Position numbers and translations under genes: made by a program. From contig CAJUBY010000005.1 of the NCBI GenBank assembly GCA_910585055.1, forward strand, positions 1-8,585: a stretch of DNA of 8,585 bases. The letters are read 5' to 3'. The stretch comes from an uncultured Christensenella sp. (lineage in GTDB: Bacteria > Bacillota > Clostridia > Christensenellales > Pumilibacteraceae). Positions 5,781-8,585 of the stretch are shown here, piece after piece (position 1 is the first letter of the stretch; each line of letters opens with the position of its first letter). The notes below the pieces were generated by a model. It did not search any database and had not been told where the DNA came from. It was given only the letters and a program-made list of their open reading frames with translations.

Positions 5781-5848
5781 CTTATATTTTACAGCAGCGC
5801 GGATTATTTGTCAATTACGCACGACGTTTGTCGAAACTTATATTTTAC
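5781..5848. repeat. 12-bp direct repeat CTTATATTTTAC in the divergent promoter region
   Basis: CTTATATTTTAC occurs at 5781-5792 and again at 5837-5848. On the minus strand the first copy contains the TAAAAT -10 of the AlkZ-related gene. The second has no -35 at the right distance. It may be a regulator site, a decayed duplicate promoter element or chance in AT-rich sequence. Confidence 0.45.
5786..5814 (-). promoter_or_regulatory. Promoter of the AlkZ-related gene, predicted leaderless
   Basis: Minus strand: TTGACA at 5814-5809 (consensus), a 17-base spacer, then TAAAAT at 5791-5786. Only six bases (ATAAGC) separate the -10 from the ATG at 5779, so the usual +1 falls on or next to the start codon. 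Confidence 0.8.
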
Positions 5849-5871
5849 GCATGCGGCTGTCGGATATATTA

Positions 5872-5900
5872 TTGACAAACCGCATGTACGGTAGTATAAT
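5872..5900 (+). promoter_or_regulatory. Consensus promoter of the DUF815-permease operon
   Basis: TTGACA at 5872-5877, a 17-base spacer, then TATAAT at 5895-5900: a full match to the housekeeping consensus. The predicted start is near 5907, leaving about 7 leader bases before the ATG at 5914. The spacer contains CCGcatgtaCGG (5880-5891), a small imperfect dyad. Confidence 0.9.
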
Positions 5901-5913
5901 TTTCGGGAAAGAT

Positions 5914-7047
5914 ATGAACGAGCTTTATCTACGTTACAAATCGGTGTCCGTATTTGCGGATACCGCGGCGCGGATCTCGCCGCTTGCCGAGCTTACGGTA
6001 TGCGTCGGCGCGGAACAAAGGCTTGCGCTTGCGGCGCGAGTCTTCCGAGACGTGGCGGAAAGCGGATGCGATAATACCGGCGGATGGATTAAATCGCTTA
6101 TACAGACCGACGACAATTTTTTTTCGCGTGCGGTAGCAAAAGGCGAGCGCGTTTCGGACAAGATAAAAGCGCAGGTAAAGTCGGAACTGCTCACTTTCAA
6201 GCAGCTTTCTTTGATAAAGCCCGACGACTTTACGACAGACGAAAACCGTGCGTTTTTCCCCAATTTCGGGTTCGGAGGATTTTCCGTGAACTTCGACGTG
6301 CTGAGTGTGTTTTATGCGGTCAACGGGTGCGGCTGGGCAGCTCGGGGATCAGTTTTTACATACAGGGACGGACGTTTCGATCTTGCCGAATACGACGGCT
6401 TGCGGCTGTCCGATCTTAAGGATTACGACGAAGAAAAATCGGAGTTGGTGCGCAATACGCAAAACTTTATATCCGGACTGCCTGCGTTCCATACTATGCT
6501 GTACGGAGATCCGGGCACGGGCAAGTCCGCTACCGTCCGTGCGCTGGCAAACGAGTATAAGACCGGATTGAAGATCATCGAGATAGGAAAAAACGATATA
6601 AAACGTCTGCCGGATATAATATCCGCTATAAGCGGACTTAAACAGAAGTTCATACTGTTTGCGGACGGAGTGGCTGCGGAAGAGGATATGATATCGGACG
6701 CCGACAAGTCGGCATTGGAGCGCGCGCTCGACGGTGCGCACGACAATTATCTTGTGTACTGTACTTCCGATGCGGTCAATAACGACGGCGTGCCCAAGAG
6801 CGATCCAAACGGAGCGCCGGCATTGTTCGACAGATTCGGATTGGTGATAACTTATCTCAATCCCGATCGGGAAAAATTCGCGTTTATCCTGAAACAGATT
6901 TTACGATCGCGCGGAATAAAGTGGCGTGACGAATATTTTTCGGTCGCAGAGCTTGCCACCGTAAAAAGAGGCGCAGGCTCGCCGCACGCCGCCAAACAGA
7001 TAGCCGATCTTATAGAATACAATTACGCGGAAAGAATGGGCGGCTGA
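5914..7047 (+). CDS. DUF815-family AAA ATPase, divergent active site
   Basis: A 377-residue protein of the DUF815 family of P-loop ATPases, whose cellular role I do not know. Residues 1-190 are a family-type N-terminal region. The ATPase core has Walker A G-D-P-G-T-G-K-S (198-205), then I-I-E-I-G-K-N-D-I-K-R-L-P (221-233), Walker B F-I-L-F-A-D-G (246-252), sensor-1 region Y-C-T-S-D-A (282-287) and the conserved D-R-F-G-L (306-310). As I recall the family, Walker B usually reads F-V-D-D-L-S-F-E and sensor 1 T-S-N-R-R-H. Here G252 replaces the second acidic residue and D286 the Asn. The frame opens earlier, at 5851, but the promoter occupies those codons, so the start is the ATG at 5914. Its only ribosome site is a weak GGGAAAG in a very short leader. 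The permease gene follows after 1 bp. Confidence 0.85.
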   Translation: MNELYLRYKSVSVFADTAARISPLAELTVCVGAEQRLALAARVFRDVAESGCDNTGGWIKSLIQTDDNFFSRAVAKGERVSDKIKAQVKSELLTFKQLSLIKPDDFTTDENRAFFPNFGFGGFSVNFDVLSVFYAVNGCGWAARGSVFTYRDGRFDLAEYDGLRLSDLKDYDEEKSELVRNTQNFISGLPAFHTMLYGDPGTGKSATVRALANEYKTGLKIIEIGKNDIKRLPDIISAISGLKQKFILFADGVAAEEDMISDADKSALERALDGAHDNYLVYCTSDAVNNDGVPKSDPNGAPALFDRFGLVITYLNPDREKFAFILKQILRSRGIKWRDEYFSVAELATVKRGAGSPHAAKQIADLIEYNYAERMGG

Positions 7048-7048
7048 A

Positions 7049-8065
7049 ATGGGAGATGTGTTTCTCGACGCGTTTACGGATACGCTTAAAATCCTGCCGT
7101 TTTTGCTGTTGATGAATATATTGATCGAGATTTTGGAACATCGGTCAAAAGGGTTTTCTGCGCACAAAATACTAAAAGGCGGTTTTGCGCCGCTTATAGG
7201 CACGGCGGTGGGAGTAGTGCCGCAGTGCGGTTTTTCGGTAGTGGCTACGGAACTGTATTCCAAGCGCCGAATCGCGCTCGGCACGTTGCTTGCGGTTTAC
7301 ATCGCCACTTCCGACGAAGCACTGCCCATTATGCTTTCCAGTTATGCCGGAATAACAAAAGTCCTGCCCGTGTTACTTATAAAAATATGTTTTGCGCTTG
7401 TTGTGGGATATTCGGTCTTCGGCGTGCAGAAGATAACGCGGCGCCGCGGCGCAACGCATGAGGATGTTGTTTCGGAAGCGAACGGCGCGGACGCGGTTTC
7501 GGAATCGCACGGACACGGCACCGTCTCGCACGGCTGTCATACGGATAATACTGATGACGGCGCCGTTTTACATGTGCACGGATGTCACCGCCACGCTTTG
7601 GAATGCGAGGAAAGCGAACTCGGCGAAAACGCTACCCGGAAACAGCGTGCGTTGCGTTTTTGGCGGCTGTATTTAAAGCATCCGCTTTTACATACGGCGA
7701 CTGTGATATTTTATATATTTACGGTAAATGTACTGTTCGGCATAACGGTATATTATGTCGGATACGACAGGCTTATATCTTTTATCGGAAGTACGGGATA
7801 TCTTCAGCCCGTGCTTGCCGGGGCGGTCGGACTCATTCCCAACTGCGCGGCGTCCGTCGTGATAACCGAACTTTACGTGGTGGGCGGGCTCAATCTCGGC
7901 GGCGCGGTGGCCGGACTGTGCGTCGGCGCCGGGATAGGTTATGCCGTGCTGGTGCGGTCCAACCGTCCCGTATGGAATTCCGCGGTCATAATCGCGGTCA
8001 TGTATGTTTTGTCGGTCGCGCTGGGTATATGCGTTAATTTTGTTTATCCGCTTATTTTCGGCTGA
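7049..8065 (+). CDS. Putative metal exporter, ArsP_2/DUF2899-type permease
   Basis: A 338-residue membrane protein with many hydrophobic segments. It resembles the family described as putative 10-TM heavy-metal exporters and sometimes annotated as a putative manganese transporter. Two halves repeat one motif: V-P-Q-C-G-F-S-V-V-A-T-E-L-Y at 57-70 and I-P-N-C-A-A-S-V-V-I-T-E-L-Y at 263-276, a clear internal duplication. Between them lies a hydrophilic loop (about 130-205) rich in His and Cys (S-H-G-H-G, S-H-G-C-H, H-V-H-G-C-H-R-H), a plausible metal-binding stretch. The substrate (Mn, another divalent cation or arsenic species) cannot be told from sequence. The ATG lies 1 bp after the DUF815 stop, so translation is probably coupled. 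No terminator is visible before dnaX, 45 bp on. Confidence 0.83.
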   Translation: MGDVFLDAFTDTLKILPFLLLMNILIEILEHRSKGFSAHKILKGGFAPLIGTAVGVVPQCGFSVVATELYSKRRIALGTLLAVYIATSDEALPIMLSSYAGITKVLPVLLIKICFALVVGYSVFGVQKITRRRGATHEDVVSEANGADAVSESHGHGTVSHGCHTDNTDDGAVLHVHGCHRHALECEESELGENATRKQRALRFWRLYLKHPLLHTATVIFYIFTVNVLFGITVYYVGYDRLISFIGSTGYLQPVLAGAVGLIPNCAASVVITELYVVGGLNLGGAVAGLCVGAGIGYAVLVRSNRPVWNSAVIIAVMYVLSVALGICVNFVYPLIFG

Positions 8066-8075
8066 CCGCAATGGC

Positions 8076-8104
8076 TTGACAAAACGTGTAAGGCGTATTA
8101 TACT
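8076..8104 (+). promoter_or_regulatory. Promoter of dnaX, predicted leaderless
   Basis: TTGACA at 8076-8081 (consensus), a 17-base spacer, then TATACT at 8099-8104. Only six bases (GTCGGT) separate the -10 from the ATG at 8111, so the usual +1 coincides with the start codon. No Shine-Dalgarno is present at a usable distance. Confidence 0.85.
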
Positions 8105-8110
8105 GTCGGT

Positions 8111-8585
8111 ATGGCAACACTTTACAGAAAATACAGGTCGCGGACGTTTGACGAAGTGATCGGACAAGACCCTATAGTAAAGACCTTGACCAATCAGATC
8201 AAGCTCGGTCGAGTAGGACATGCCTATCTGTTTACCGGCAGCCGCGGCGTCGGAAAAACATCGTGCGCGCGTATATTCGCGCGTGCGGTCAACTGTCTGC
8301 AACCGGTTGACGGAAATCCGTGCGGCAAATGCGTAGCGTGCAAAAAGCTTGCGGCGGACAACGTAGATATAATAGAGATGGACGCCGCTTCCAACAACGG
8401 CGTGGACGACGCGCGCGACATAAGAGAGAAAGTAAAGTACCTGCCCGTTTCGTGCAGATACAAAGTGTATATAATCGACGAAGTGCACATGCTTACGGGC
8501 GGAGCGTTCAACGCACTGTTAAAGACGATAGAGGAACCGCCCGATCACGTTATTTTTATTCTGGCTACGACCGAACCTCAAAAAC
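8111..8585 (+). CDS. dnaX: DNA polymerase III subunit gamma/tau, N-terminal part (cut by window end)
   Basis: The first 158 residues of the clamp-loader ATPase subunit, which uses ATP to load the sliding clamp at the replication fork. The start M-A-T-L-Y-R-K-Y-R-S-R-T-F-D-E-V-I-G-Q is typical though one or two residues shorter than many homologues. Walker A is G-S-R-G-V-G-K-T (43-50). Zinc-binding cysteines are C62, C71, C74 and C77. The family signature D-A-A-S-N-N-G-V-D-D is at 91-100, Walker B with D-E-V-H at 123-126, and sensor 1 A-T-T-E-P-Q-K at 152-158. All catalytic residues look intact. No other in-frame start exists between the promoter and this ATG, and there is no ribosome binding site, supporting a leaderless start. 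The gene continues past the right edge. Confidence 0.96.
   Translation, partial: MATLYRKYRSRTFDEVIGQDPIVKTLTNQIKLGRVGHAYLFTGSRGVGKTSCARIFARAVNCLQPVDGNPCGKCVACKKLAADNVDIIEMDAASNNGVDDARDIREKVKYLPVSCRYKVYIIDEVHMLTGGAFNALLKTIEEPPDHVIFILATTEPQK

Noticed and set aside
5851..5913. N-terminal extension of the DUF815 protein from the ATG at 5851
   Set aside because: The consensus -35 and -10 occupy these codons, so they would be upstream of the transcript start.
7045..7052. Metal riboswitch before the permease gene
   Set aside because: Only 1 bp separates it from the DUF815 stop, leaving no leader, and I see no riboswitch-like structure in the DUF815 leader, which is also only a few bases long.
7688..8488. 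A 266-codon minus-strand frame across the permease end and dnaX
   Set aside because: It runs antisense to two recognised genes and over the dnaX promoter; its composition looks like a shadow.
1..8585. CRISPR array, tRNA, rRNA, toxin-antitoxin or defence cluster
   Set aside because: No regularly spaced repeats, cloverleaf-like segments or recognisable defence genes were seen on either strand.

Overview
The window looks like bacterial chromosome from the Bacillota, most likely an uncultured clostridial (Christensenellales-like) lineage. This placement rests on remembered family resemblance: a 6-phosphofructokinase of the clostridial 'GGxGTHKTA ... PKTIDND' type, a clostridial-style polyphosphate kinase, a DUF815 ATPase, an ArsP_2-type metal permease and an AlkZ-related protein. 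Base composition is roughly balanced. Five promoters are recognisable by eye, all of housekeeping sigma-70/sigma-A type and all with exactly 17 bp between the -35 and -10 hexamers.

Layout. Positions 1-49 look like the outer end of an IS3-family insertion sequence whose body lies to the left. An AT-rich hairpin with T runs on both strands (95-128) probably terminates the leftward flavin reductase gene (659-165). That gene is divergent from a rightward cluster of pfk (844-1908), ppx/gppA-like (1919-2917) and ppk1 (3076-5157). The divergent promoter region (660-843) holds two 14-bp dyads with the core CAATnnATTG. The pfk-ppx junction is 10 bp. The ppx-ppk1 gap of 158 bp has two hairpins but no good promoter. 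A strong terminator for ppk1 (5181-5214) lies inside the last codons of the convergent AlkZ-related gene (5779-5177). That gene is divergent from an operon of a DUF815 AAA ATPase (5914-7047) and a putative metal permease (7049-8065), separated by 1 bp. The window ends in the first 158 codons of dnaX (from 8111), which has its own promoter.

How the genes fit together. The central cluster joins upper glycolysis (fructose 6-phosphate phosphorylation) to synthesis and hydrolysis of inorganic polyphosphate. The remaining genes are a flavin-dependent redox protein, an AlkZ-related protein, a predicted metal exporter with a His-rich loop, an ATPase of unknown job and a DNA polymerase III subunit. 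I see no CRISPR array, tRNA, rRNA or obvious defence or biosynthetic system.

The most interesting signals are in gene starts and active sites. The AlkZ-related gene and dnaX both have TTGACA-17-(TAAAAT/TATACT) promoters whose -10 ends exactly 6 nt before the ATG, with no Shine-Dalgarno, so both mRNAs are predicted to be leaderless. Three enzymes (Pfk, Ppx-like, DUF815 ATPase) carry substitutions at normally conserved catalytic or nucleotide/phosphate-binding positions.
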